A stretch of DNA of 64,000 bases from Thalassospira alkalitolerans (GTDB taxonomy: Bacteria > Pseudomonadota > Alphaproteobacteria > Rhodospirillales > Thalassospiraceae). The notes beneath the pieces were generated by a model. The model was given only the letters and a program-made list of their open reading frames with translations, made no database searches and was not told the origin of the DNA. The position numbers and the translations under genes are program-made. Every line of letters begins with the position of its first letter. The stretch's first letter is position 1. Below are positions 9,449 through 17,638 of this stretch, piece by piece. The DNA lies in NCBI RefSeq assembly GCF_002115745.1, contig NZ_JFKB01000011.1:62001-126000 (forward strand), given 5' to 3'.

Positions 9449-10214
9449 ATTTGCACTGACCGCCATTGCTGCGGCATTCGCACTGACCGCCTTTACCGGC
9501 ACCTCGCAGGCATCGGGTGACGCCCCGGTTCCCAAGGCGCAGGATTGGAGTTGGCAGGGGCTTTTCGGCACCTATGATCGTGCCCAGCTTCAGCGTGGTT
9601 TCCAGGTCTACAAGGGCATCTGCGCTGGTTGTCACAGCCTTCGTTTCATTGCATTCCGTAATCTGGAAGGCATTGGATTTAACGAAGATCAGATCAAGGC
9701 AATTGCGGCGGAATACGATATTGAAGACGGTCCGAACGACGATGGTGACATGTTCACCCGTCCGGGCAAGCCGTCGGATTATTTCCCGTCGCCATTCCCC
9801 AATGACAAGGCCGCCGCGGCATCAAATGGTGGATCCATTCCGCCGGATCTGTCGTTGATGGCCAAGGCCCGCATGCATGGGCCAGATTATGTTGTTGCCT
9901 TGCTGACCGGATACGAGGAAGAGGCCCCCGAGGGCTTTGACCTTGCCGAAGGCAAGCATTACAACCACTACTTCCCGGGTCACCAGATTTCGATGGCACC
10001 GCCGCTTTATGATGAAGCAGTGGAGTACACCGATGGCACACCGATGACCTTGGAACAGCACGCACATGATGTTGTCGCGTTCCTGAACTGGACGGCACAG
10101 CCCGAACTTGAAGCCCGCAAGGCTTTGGGGTTGAAGGTTCTGTTGTTCCTGATCGTTCTGACCGCCATGCTTTACGCTGTTAAGCGCAAAATCTGGCGCG
10201 ATATCGAACACTAG
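9441..10214 (+). CDS. petC: Cytochrome c1
   Basis: A 257-residue c-type cytochrome, the third catalytic subunit of the bc1 complex, which passes electrons to soluble or membrane cytochrome c. A cleavable signal peptide (about 1-24, ending at SQA) starts at ATG 9441, preceded by GGGAGG. The haem motif is CAGCH in [11 protein letters not shown], and a Met ligand lies near ISMAPPL. A C-terminal membrane anchor (about 232-250) is followed by a basic cytoplasmic end. The longer frame to 9354 was rejected because the signal peptide and ribosome binding site fit 9441. Confidence 0.96.
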   Translation: MRKFALTAIAAAFALTAFTGTSQASGDAPVPKAQDWSWQGLFGTYDRAQLQRGFQVYKGICAGCHSLRFIAFRNLEGIGFNEDQIKAIAAEYDIEDGPNDDGDMFTRPGKPSDYFPSPFPNDKAAAASNGGSIPPDLSLMAKARMHGPDYVVALLTGYEEEAPEGFDLAEGKHYNHYFPGHQISMAPPLYDEAVEYTDGTPMTLEQHAHDVVAFLNWTAQPELEARKALGLKVLLFLIVLTAMLYAVKRKIWRDIEH

Positions 10215-10240
10215 GATCTGCGATATCATTGATATCTGAA

Positions 10241-10269
10241 AGACCGCCGGTTTTCCGGCGGTCTTTTTC
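10241..10269 (+). terminator. Terminator of petABC
   Basis: Perfect 10-bp stem AGACCGCCGG (10241-10250) / CCGGCGGTCT (10255-10264) with a TTTT loop, followed by a T run. Confidence 0.92.
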
Positions 10270-10380
10270 TATGGCCGGTTATATCGCGCCATGGACGGCG
10301 ACAATCGGGACAATGCAGTGCTTGACGATGGCGCGCAGTTCACCAATGAATGGATGCACTCCATACGGTCCACTCTTATC

Positions 10381-10417
10381 CCACCCTGATCCACCCTGAT
10401 CCACCCTGATCCACCTT
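10381..10417. repeat. 10-bp tandem repeat CCACCCTGAT
   Basis: Three perfect copies of CCACCCTGAT (10381-10410) are followed by a partial copy. A degenerate copy (CCACTCTTAT) precedes them at about 10370-10379. The tract lies between the petABC terminator and the LysE gene. It could be a slippage-prone tract upstream of the exporter gene. Confidence 0.85.
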
Positions 10418-10449
10418 GTCCCAGCCGCCCCAACACATGAGCCCCACCG

Positions 10450-11082
10450 ATGATCAGTGAACAATTCGGCCTTTATTTTCTGGCAGTTATCATTGCCGTC
10501 TTTACCCCCGGCCCGGCTGTGATGCTGGGCATCACCAACAGCATCCGCCACGGCATGGCTGCGGCCATCATTGGTGCGTTGGGCTGTGTGACTGGCACCG
10601 GGTTGATGGGCGGTCTGTCGGCGATGGGGCTGGGGGCGTTGATCATGACATCGGGGCTTTTGTTCACCATCGTGCATTATGTCGGGGCGGGATATCTGAT
10701 CTGGCTGGGCATCCGGATGTGGCGTAACAGCCGCAAGGCCGATCTTCCGACGGCGGAACCAAGCGGCACCGGCAAGGAAGCCTTTCGACCCCTGCGCCTT
10801 TATGTGCGCGGTTTTCTGGTCTCGGCCAGCAATCCAAAAGCAATTGCGTTTTTCACCGCCTTATTTCCGCTTTTCATCGATCAGAACGCCCCGCTTGCCG
10901 GGCAGTTTATTGTGCTGGACGGCACCTTTGTCGTGATGTCGTTTAGTTCCATCGTGATTTATGCACTGCTGGCGGCGCGGAGCCGTGCCTTCCTGATCGG
11001 GACGGGGCGCAAATGGTTTGACCGGATTTCGGGCGGAATTTTTGTCAGTTTCGGCATCGCATTGGGGGCCAGCGGCCGATAA
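10450..11082 (+). CDS. LysE/RhtB-family amino acid exporter
   Basis: A 210-residue inner-membrane protein with about six hydrophobic helices. It has the N-terminal LysE signature (FTPGPAVMLGITNSIRHG near 18-35, the PGP loop) and the SNPKAIAFFTALFP segment in the middle. Members export amino acids or homoserine lactones; the substrate here is not predictable. The gene stands alone downstream of a 10-bp tandem repeat. The unknown cassette follows after 194 bp. Confidence 0.88.
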   Translation: MISEQFGLYFLAVIIAVFTPGPAVMLGITNSIRHGMAAAIIGALGCVTGTGLMGGLSAMGLGALIMTSGLLFTIVHYVGAGYLIWLGIRMWRNSRKADLPTAEPSGTGKEAFRPLRLYVRGFLVSASNPKAIAFFTALFPLFIDQNAPLAGQFIVLDGTFVVMSFSSIVIYALLAARSRAFLIGTGRKWFDRISGGIFVSFGIALGASGR

Positions 11083-11249
11083 CGCATGCTACCTTAAAGC
11101 GACATTCACGGCTGGCTTGTTCAAATTCCTGAACGGCTCATGAATGCCATTTGGCATCAGATCAACTTATGATAGCAGTGCTCGCTTATTCAAGATTGAT
11201 CTTAAGTGGATTTTTAGATTCGTTTAATTCAATCTAGAGTGTTAACCTG

Positions 11250-11266
11250 CCTCAGCACGCTTGAGG
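11250..11266 (+). promoter_or_regulatory. Hairpin covering the ribosome binding site of the 11277 gene
   Basis: CCTCA (11250-11254) can pair with TGAGG (11262-11266). The latter is part of the Shine-Dalgarno run GAGGTGGG (11263-11270), seven bases before ATG 11277. The stem is short, so a translational switch is only a possibility. Confidence 0.35.
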
Positions 11267-11276
11267 TGGGAATGTA

Positions 11277-12350
11277 ATGTCGTTTTTTAATTCAGTCGGC
11301 AAATTCTTTCGGGATGCAGGCACCTCCATAGGTCGCATCGTCACAGATTCCGCCATAGACATTGCGAATGTCGCAACCGGTTTCCAATTCAGCAAGGATA
11401 TGGAAACCGCGAAGAAGGCGATGACAGATGTCGGCTTTAAATCAGCAAGCGATGCCATCAAGGACAATCATTACGGGCACTTGAAAGAACTTGGAAAAAC
11501 GGCAAAGAAAAAAAACGACGAGATCGAGAAAAGAACCAATGACTTTAAGGCCCTGGATACCAGGTTCACATCCAGGCTGGATACCTATGGTGTGCTGCTT
11601 TCCGATCTGAACCGGTTGATCAATCTTGGTGAAACGGTTCGGGCGGCCTTGAAAGCAGAAAGTCAGCTGTCATCAATTCCCTATGAAATGCCGCCGGAAT
11701 TCCCATCCCCAAAACAATTCCAGATGACGAAAAGTGTCGCCATCGAAGCAATCGAGATTGCACAATTGAGCAGCGACGGATTATCCGCAGCAGCACTCGC
11801 GACATGGAGCGGTACAAAACTGGGCACCAAGCTGGCAAAATCCGCAGCATCGGTTGGCCGATCCGCCCGCATTGCCAGTACGGCCAGCAAGGCCAGTGCC
11901 GCCCTTTTGGTCGTCAGTGTCGGGCTGGATATCGGCATGAGCATCGCGATATTGGAACAGCAGTCAAAGGAACTGCCGAAATTCATCTCAGCACGCGATG
12001 AAGATTTGCGCCTTTTGGAAACGGAAAGAACGTCGCTTCAGACGAAGTTCGACGCCGTTGAAGCCGGTATCAAGAGCATGCTTGCCATTACGGATCCGGC
12101 GCTCAGCGAAGAAAGTTGGTCTGATTGGCTTGACGAGCGGAAACGCCAATTGCGCGATATCCTGTATCAATCTGTCTCGGAAAAAACCTTTTATGAAGGT
12201 GCAGAAAATATCGCCCGCCAAAACAGCGGCAAATCCGAACGTGTCCGGATTAAAGAAATTCATGCCACCTATCCCGCCCTCAATCGAAAAACCATCAAGG
12301 CCATCATTACCCTTATCGATGCCAAAGCAGAGAACACTGCCGCCGCCTGA
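11277..12350 (+). CDS. Unknown helical protein with hydrophobic hairpin (cassette gene 1)
   Basis: A 357-residue protein of no family I recognise. It starts with an amphipathic segment (MSFFNSVGKFFRDAG, 1-15). A Lys/Glu-rich coiled-coil region follows at about 60-130. Next come a small-residue hydrophobic stretch (about 165-178), a Lys/Arg/Ser linker (181-205) and a strongly hydrophobic helix (206-226). A second charged coiled coil (230-268) and a helical tail complete it. No signal peptide is evident. GAGGTGGG gives a strong ribosome binding site. Its base composition is more A/T rich than its neighbours. It is 48 bp upstream of a second gene with the same domain order. Pore formation or membrane remodelling is inferred from architecture alone. 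Confidence 0.8.
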   Translation: MSFFNSVGKFFRDAGTSIGRIVTDSAIDIANVATGFQFSKDMETAKKAMTDVGFKSASDAIKDNHYGHLKELGKTAKKKNDEIEKRTNDFKALDTRFTSRLDTYGVLLSDLNRLINLGETVRAALKAESQLSSIPYEMPPEFPSPKQFQMTKSVAIEAIEIAQLSSDGLSAAALATWSGTKLGTKLAKSAASVGRSARIASTASKASAALLVVSVGLDIGMSIAILEQQSKELPKFISARDEDLRLLETERTSLQTKFDAVEAGIKSMLAITDPALSEESWSDWLDERKRQLRDILYQSVSEKTFYEGAENIARQNSGKSERVRIKEIHATYPALNRKTIKAIITLIDAKAENTAAA

Positions 12351-12398
12351 GGGGAAAGACGCTTCAAAACAGGATCAAACATTCCAAGGAGACTTGAT

Positions 12399-14357
12399 AT
12401 GTCTGTCGCTTCCTTATTTAAAATCGGTATGGGCTTTAAATTTATTCTGTTGGCGGATACGGGTCTTACCATCACGGAGATTGCCTATGATATTGACCAC
12501 AAAATCAATGGTGACAAAGACCCGGACATCACAAAACTAACCGAAGAATACACCAAAAGAGGCGGAGAACTGGATCATCTGAACCAGATTACGACCCAGG
12601 CTCAGGTTGATGTTGGAAATTTGAACAATGCCTCAAATGCCCTGATATCCTTGGGACAGAGTTTTACCGAGCGTGCCAGCTTGGTCTATGAACAGGTTCA
12701 GGCGCTTATGACGCTGCGGGAATTCCTGCGCGCGCAATTAATACAACCGGATTTTGCCTGGTACCACAGTTCTGCCCTACCGAATGTAAGCCAATATTCG
12801 CCTGAGAACCAAAAAGAACTTACGGAAAAGATATTCAAATCTCTGAGTAACCAACGCACGCCCGGGGCAGATATCACGGTTTATGCCTTACAAACACTCA
12901 GCATCGCTACCACGCCCTTTCTATTTACGCTGATAAGCCGGAAATTTCCGCGCCATGGTCCAGCCCCGCGCCCACGCGTTAGGCACGGCACCATCCGTTT
13001 GAATGCGGCGGATACTGCTGCGTTACGCAGTGCCATCCGCATCCAAAACCGGTGGTACAACCGAACCGGCCGCTACTTGAAAAAGGCGGCAACATCCAAG
13101 TGGATGGCCGGTGGCATTGTCGTGCTCAGCTTTGGTTTTAGCCTTTATAACTTCATCAATAATCGCATCACCGAGAGAAGCACAAAGAACGATATTATGA
13201 AGAATCTGAGGGAAGCGATTGACGACATCGAAAAGAACAAAACAGTGCTTTCCTATATGTATTACGGTGCAAACACATCCAATGGTGAAGGCGAGCAGAT
13301 TGAGGCCGACCAAGCCAAACTGAATTTCCTGGTCAAAAATCTCGATGCCATCAAACAGGAAGACATTACCAAGGAAACCAAGCCGGACGACGAAAATGTG
13401 GCCCGTACGTCGCTGGTTAACGGTTTTAAATTTACGGTTCAACAAAACAATCAAGTGATCCGCGAAAGCACTAAAAAGCTTGAAGACGCTTATAAAGAGC
13501 TCATTGAACTGATCGATGTTTACCTGCCCGACACAGATGATCCTTGTGCTGTTGTCTGCCCGGACATGGATCACTGTGGAATAGCAACAGAGATCAATGA
13601 TGCGGAGCAGGTGAGAAAAGCCTTCAAAAATTTCATCGAGGACAAAAAACATCTGGACGATCCCGAAAAGCCTTCGGCAGATCGTATGCGCCGTTGTGAT
13701 AACGTCGCCGACACCTTCCGAGCGGCGGTATTATCCCGCCTTGCGCGGATTAACGACCGCCTTGAAATCAGTATCAATGACATTCAAATCATCAACCGAT
13801 TGACCACACGGATCATCGCCGCGCTTGATCGGGGTGAGACATTGGAAAGTGACCGGGAAATCTCGCGGATGGCACGAGGCTTTATGCGCGACATCAAGGA
13901 CATCAACTGTGCCAAACGCACCATATTCAAAACACAGGATGATGCCGAATCATTGATCCGCAAGATTGCGGTAAATACATTGGCCACCCGCGCCTTGCGC
14001 GCGGCTGTCGGTAAAGATTTCAATGCCGACAGTAATCCAAGTGACCAGGAACTTGCGGAAAAAGCCACGCACTATCTTGAAACAGTTCTTATCAACTATC
14101 CCACCAGAACCATTTTGCTCGATATCGACGCAGTGGTGGAAACAATTGATGTCATGCTGATTGACCTCAAAGCCTTTGACCGTTTGAAAAAACGAACCCT
14201 TCACGATTTCGAAGGCAAGCCCGATCCTACGGAAGACGAAATAGAAGAAAAGGCAATCCTGTATTTGGAAACCCTGTTTGAAGATCTTGAGGATCGTTCC
14301 ATCCTGAAAGACGAAAATGACATCTTCAATGCCATAGAAGACATCCTGTTTGGCTAA
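12399..14357 (+). CDS. Unknown helical protein with membrane hairpin and C-terminal repeats (cassette gene 2)
   Basis: A 652-residue protein of no recognised family, preceded by an excellent AAGGAG site. It has a hydrophobic N-terminus (1-30) and a first coiled-coil zone (about 45-110). Two membrane-like helices (about 161-180 and 235-253) flank a strongly basic 50-residue linker. A long charged helical region follows (260-375). A cysteine cluster at 383, 387 and 393 reads CAVVC then CPDMDHCG. The C-terminal third holds repeats. Residues 540-588 match 603-651 at a fixed offset of 63 without gaps (DF, E, EKA, YLET, R-IL, D), and a weaker copy begins near 485. Its plan mirrors that of the gene upstream, so the two products probably act together. 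Confidence 0.82.
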   Translation: MSVASLFKIGMGFKFILLADTGLTITEIAYDIDHKINGDKDPDITKLTEEYTKRGGELDHLNQITTQAQVDVGNLNNASNALISLGQSFTERASLVYEQVQALMTLREFLRAQLIQPDFAWYHSSALPNVSQYSPENQKELTEKIFKSLSNQRTPGADITVYALQTLSIATTPFLFTLISRKFPRHGPAPRPRVRHGTIRLNAADTAALRSAIRIQNRWYNRTGRYLKKAATSKWMAGGIVVLSFGFSLYNFINNRITERSTKNDIMKNLREAIDDIEKNKTVLSYMYYGANTSNGEGEQIEADQAKLNFLVKNLDAIKQEDITKETKPDDENVARTSLVNGFKFTVQQNNQVIRESTKKLEDAYKELIELIDVYLPDTDDPCAVVCPDMDHCGIATEINDAEQVRKAFKNFIEDKKHLDDPEKPSADRMRRCDNVADTFRAAVLSRLARINDRLEISINDIQIINRLTTRIIAALDRGETLESDREISRMARGFMRDIKDINCAKRTIFKTQDDAESLIRKIAVNTLATRALRAAVGKDFNADSNPSDQELAEKATHYLETVLINYPTRTILLDIDAVVETIDVMLIDLKAFDRLKKRTLHDFEGKPDPTEDEIEEKAILYLETLFEDLEDRSILKDENDIFNAIEDILFG

Positions 14358-14359
14358 AG

Positions 14360-14423
14360 CATATTCCGGTTGAGGCTTGCCAAATCACTGTGGCAGCCAA
14401 AATGGTTAATCAGCCGGAATATG
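14360..14423. repeat. 64-nt imperfect hairpin at the 3' end of the cassette
   Basis: The outer arms CATATTCCGGTTGA (14360-14373) and TCAGCCGGAATATG (14410-14423) pair with one mismatch. Inside, GGCTTGCCA (14374-14382) pairs with TGGCAGCC (14391-14398) with one bulge. The element begins just after the stop of the second cassette gene and runs into the 3' end of the convergent methyltransferase gene. It could be a terminator/processing structure or a boundary element. Confidence 0.7.
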
Positions 14424-15233
14424 GTCTTTTCCGGCGACTGCTGGCGGGGGCGCCTCGTTACCGTCATTACAAGACAACAGCCTGTCTTGGTGGCTGTGAT
14501 TGCCCTCGGCCGAGTGCAAGGGCGGCACGGTTACCGGGATATGCACCAGTTTGCGTTTGCGTTCCGGGGTGCCGGTGCTGGCGTAAAGCTGTTTTCCGGC
14601 TTCGACGATAGAGACACCGGCAAAGGCCTTGAACAACCGCGATCCGACATTTTCGAAAACCTGTGACCAGCGCAGCAGGAACCGTCGCTGGGTGGGGGGT
14701 AGAAACAACGCACGACTGTGTTGGACCGGCAGGAACATGTTTTCGCGCATCAGGTTTTGCAACTGGCTGACACTATAGGGATGGCCAAAGCCAAACGGGG
14801 TGTTTTCTGACCAGCTCCAAAGCGAGCTGCGGTTTGGCGCCACGACGACAATCCGGCCATTTGGGGTTAAAACCCGCCAGCATTCGCGCATCAGACGGCG
14901 CATCGCATCTGAATGTTCGACCAGATGCACCAGCAGGATACGATCAACCGAACTATCGGGCAGCGGCAGCATGGTTTCTTCGGTCAGGGCAACGTGATTG
15001 GGTTCGCCAGCAGGCCAATGCACGCAGCCTTGCCGGCCGGGCATAAAGGCAAGGACACGTTCGGCCTCGCCCATAAAGGGGCGCAGATACGGCGTGGCAT
15101 AGCCAAACCCCAAAACCCGCATCCCCCGGACATCGGACCACATAACGCGCAACCGCCGACGGATCAGACGGCGTGCGGCCTGACCGAGGCTTCCGGCATA
15201 AAAACGGTGAAGATCAACAACATCCTGACGCAT
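14406..15233 (-). CDS. Class I SAM-dependent methyltransferase
   Basis: A 275-residue Rossmann-fold methyltransferase of the Methyltransf_11 type. A glycine-rich first motif (RVLGFGYATPYL, about 39-50) is followed by MLPLPDSSVDRILLVHLVEHS and the ECWRVLTPNGRIVVVAPN strand, which together form the SAM site. The C-terminal tail beyond about 240 is polar and probably disordered. It is divergent from gloB, a pairing common in alphaproteobacteria. The substrate is unknown. Its 3' end overlaps the hairpin that closes the cassette. Confidence 0.8.
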   Translation of the reverse strand: MRQDVVDLHRFYAGSLGQAARRLIRRRLRVMWSDVRGMRVLGFGYATPYLRPFMGEAERVLAFMPGRQGCVHWPAGEPNHVALTEETMLPLPDSSVDRILLVHLVEHSDAMRRLMRECWRVLTPNGRIVVVAPNRSSLWSWSENTPFGFGHPYSVSQLQNLMRENMFLPVQHSRALFLPPTQRRFLLRWSQVFENVGSRLFKAFAGVSIVEAGKQLYASTGTPERKRKLVHIPVTVPPLHSAEGNHSHQDRLLSCNDGNEAPPPAVAGKDHIPAD

Positions 15234-15388
15234 GTCGATAGCCTAGCATCGTGTGGACCGGGCGGAAACTGAATTGCACCCGAACCGTTCCATAGAAGAC
15301 CAAAAACTTTCTGCGATGCGTGATTGTTTCAAGACAACACGACCTGATAGTCTGACACCATATCACATCAACATGTTTGAGGTCCGCC

Positions 15389-16159
15389 ATGCTTGCCGGC
15401 GATGTCTTTGTTATCCCGTGTCTTTCGGACAATTATACCTATCTGGTGCGCTGCCACGAAACCGGCACCACCGCGATTATTGATCCGGGCGAAGCCGCCC
15501 CGGTGATCAAAGCACTGGAAGATCGCGGTTGGTCGCTTGATCTGGTGATCAATACCCATCACCACCACGATCATATCGGCGGCAATGCTGAATTGATCGC
15601 CAAATACGGGGCAAAACTATATGGTCCGCGCGCAGAAAAGGCACGCATTTCAGGCATGGACCAGACCTTTGCCGAAGGCGATGACATCACCATCGGGGCG
15701 TTAAAGGGACAGGTATTCGATGTCCCGGGCCATACCAGCGGGCATGTGGCGTTTTACTTTCCGGCGATTCATGCCCTGTTTTCGGGCGACAGCCTGTTTG
15801 CGCTGGGTTGCGGGCGGCTGTTTGAAGGCACGCCCGCACAGATGTGGCAATCGCTGTGCAAGTTTCGTGATCTTCCGGGCGATACCATGGTGTATTGCGG
15901 CCATGAATATACCCAATCCAATGCCCGGTTTGCCGCCACGATTGAAACCAGCAATGCGGCCCTGAAAGCACGATGTGCGGAAATCGATGATTTGCGATCG
16001 CGCGATATTGCCACCGTCCCGTCGCGACTGGATGTGGAACTGGCGACCAATCCGTTTTTGCGCGCCGATGCACCGTCTGTTGCCGGTGATCTGGGCATGA
16101 CCGGGGCAAACCCGACCGCCATATTCACCGAAATTCGCGGCCGCAAGGATCGGTTTTAA
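15389..16159 (+). CDS. gloB: Hydroxyacylglutathione hydrolase (glyoxalase II)
   Basis: A 256-residue metallo-beta-lactamase-fold hydrolase. It cleaves S-lactoylglutathione to lactate and glutathione, the second step of methylglyoxal detoxification. The binuclear metal motif THHHHDHIGG is at 56-65. Later ligands lie in VPGHTSGHVAF, FSGDSLFALGCGRLFEG (metal-bridging Asp) and CGHEYTQSN. The C-terminal HAGH-type domain ends with EIRGRKDRF. The start at 15389 follows TTGAGG and gives the usual length; a start at 15377 would add four residues. It converges on frcR with only 10 bp between stops. Confidence 0.95.
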   Translation: MLAGDVFVIPCLSDNYTYLVRCHETGTTAIIDPGEAAPVIKALEDRGWSLDLVINTHHHHDHIGGNAELIAKYGAKLYGPRAEKARISGMDQTFAEGDDITIGALKGQVFDVPGHTSGHVAFYFPAIHALFSGDSLFALGCGRLFEGTPAQMWQSLCKFRDLPGDTMVYCGHEYTQSNARFAATIETSNAALKARCAEIDDLRSRDIATVPSRLDVELATNPFLRADAPSVAGDLGMTGANPTAIFTEIRGRKDRF

Positions 16160-16169
16160 GGGTAACCGA

Positions 16170-17417
16170 TCAATTCATCTGTTTAAACAGGATGTTTTGA
16201 TCGAGCAAATATCGCGAGAATAATGGCAGGCTGGCCGCGCCAATGGCGCGTGCCGCACTGCCGACCGCGCCTTGTTCAATATGGGGCGGTTCGATGCCCT
16301 GAAGATCAAGTTTCAGAGTGGCCTTGCGGGTGGCGTCAACAATGCGCGCACAGACGTCGCGCGGAAAACCGCCATCGACAATCACGGCTTCGAAATCGAT
16401 CACCGAACAGACCGATGTAATGGCAATTGCAAGGCTGCGCGCGGTGTGATCAATCCAGATGTCCAGCGTGCTGCCAAGCTGTTGCCAATAATCCGGATCA
16501 CGCCATAACAGGGTCGGATCGCGGCCTTCGCGCACCAGCATTTCTTCGAGCACGAAAATCGATGCCTGATCGATCAACTGGCTGGAATGGCCGGACCGCG
16601 AGGAAACCGGCATGGACCCGAACGCCCCGGCATTGCCGGTTCGCCCGGTGTAAAGCGCCTGGTTTAAAACAATCCCGCCGCCAATGAAGGATCCGATAAA
16701 GAAATAGGCAAAATCGGAATAATTCGGCCCCAGTCCAAAAACAAGTTCGGCCCCGCAGGCCGCTGTTGCATCGTTTTGCTGAAACACCGGAAAGGGCACA
16801 ATTTCGCCGATGGTGGCAATTAAATCCACGTCGCGCCAGGCGCTCATATCTTCGGCCGGGGCACCAACTTCATCGACCCAATTCCACAATTCAAACGGGG
16901 CGGCAATGCCAATACCGGCAATGCGTTGCTGGTGGGCCGGTGATAAACCGCCGGAAAGTTTTTCAACGGATTGACGCACAAACGTTCGGATACTGTCTGG
17001 TGTCGGATATTTATATGCTTCTTTCAGGCTGGCGCGGACCTTGCCGATGAAATCCATCAGGATCAGTTCCGCACTGCGGCGCCCGATTTTAAGGCCAAAG
17101 GAAAAAACCCCATTCGGATCAAGCGCCATCGGAATGGATGGTTTGCCAACCTTGCCGCGTACCGGATCACCGCGCATCAGCAGCCCGTCTTTTTCAAGGG
17201 CCCGCATAATTACCGAAACGGTTTGCGCCGATAGCCCCGAAAGACGGGCAATATCGGCCTTGGACAGGCCCTTGTTCCGGCGCACCAGCGACAGCACAAG
17301 CCGTTCATTATAAGCACGCACACGCAATTGATTTGCGCCCCCGCCCGGATGAAGTGGCCGTGCGCCCTGCCCGTCATCTGCGGTGCTTTCTGGATTTGTA
17401 TACAGCAGCGCTGCCAT
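16170..17417 (-). CDS. frcR: ROK-family regulator of the fructose ABC transporter (FrcR-like)
   Basis: A 415-residue regulator with an N-terminal helix-turn-helix (about 50-72, SKADIARLSGLSAQTVSVI) and a ROK sugar-sensing domain. Unlike classical ROK repressors, the region after GRTGNAGAFGSMP lacks the CxCGxxGC zinc motif. The start at 17415-17417 is preceded by GGGAGG. It is divergent from frcBCAK, the arrangement described in Sinorhizobium meliloti. A perfect 12-bp inverted repeat in the shared intergenic region is a natural operator. Fructose as ligand is inferred from the transporter assignment. Confidence 0.82.
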   Translation of the reverse strand: MAALLYTNPESTADDGQGARPLHPGGGANQLRVRAYNERLVLSLVRRNKGLSKADIARLSGLSAQTVSVIMRALEKDGLLMRGDPVRGKVGKPSIPMALDPNGVFSFGLKIGRRSAELILMDFIGKVRASLKEAYKYPTPDSIRTFVRQSVEKLSGGLSPAHQQRIAGIGIAAPFELWNWVDEVGAPAEDMSAWRDVDLIATIGEIVPFPVFQQNDATAACGAELVFGLGPNYSDFAYFFIGSFIGGGIVLNQALYTGRTGNAGAFGSMPVSSRSGHSSQLIDQASIFVLEEMLVREGRDPTLLWRDPDYWQQLGSTLDIWIDHTARSLAIAITSVCSVIDFEAVIVDGGFPRDVCARIVDATRKATLKLDLQGIEPPHIEQGAVGSAARAIGAASLPLFSRYLLDQNILFKQMN

Positions 17418-17474
17418 TTGGTTCCTCCCGATCGGGTCTTTTATTGCCCGACTGCGGTTGAGAGTGACAGCATT

Positions 17475-17503
17475 AATTAATAAATCAATCGGATTTATTA
17501 ATT
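17475..17503. promoter_or_regulatory. Probable FrcR operator
   Basis: AATTAATAAATC (17475-17486) is perfectly repeated in inverted orientation at 17492-17503 around a 5-nt spacer. It lies 58 bp from the frcR start and 136 bp before frcB. A/T-rich arms of this kind are typical of ROK repressor sites (NagC/Mlc). The match to this particular regulator is inferred from position. Confidence 0.75.
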
Positions 17504-17638
17504 GACAGCCAAGGCCGTTTGGTGTGTCGTAAGAAACAGACAGGTTGAAAATTGCGCATTCCGACGCAGTGAAACCTGTTCAAGAATGAACAAAACCGGC
17601 CCTAACGGCCGCAATCAGGTTTTCCTGGGAGGAAACAG

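Noticed and set aside
8165-9571. 468-codon open frame on the minus strand opposite petB
   Set aside because: It lies entirely opposite petB and the start of petC. Its translation is rich in His, Gln and Arg without any family pattern. It is a codon-bias shadow of petB.
10370-10417. Short repeats considered as a CRISPR array
   Set aside because: The copies are contiguous 10-bp units without spacers, and no cas genes are nearby.
14360-14423. Hairpin considered as an integron attC site
   Set aside because: The required GTTRRRY and RYYYAAC ends are not present, and no integrase gene is in the window.
11083-14423. Prophage or insertion-sequence origin for the unknown cassette
   Set aside because: No integrase, transposase, structural phage gene, terminal inverted repeats or target duplication could be found around it, so no specific mobile element is claimed.
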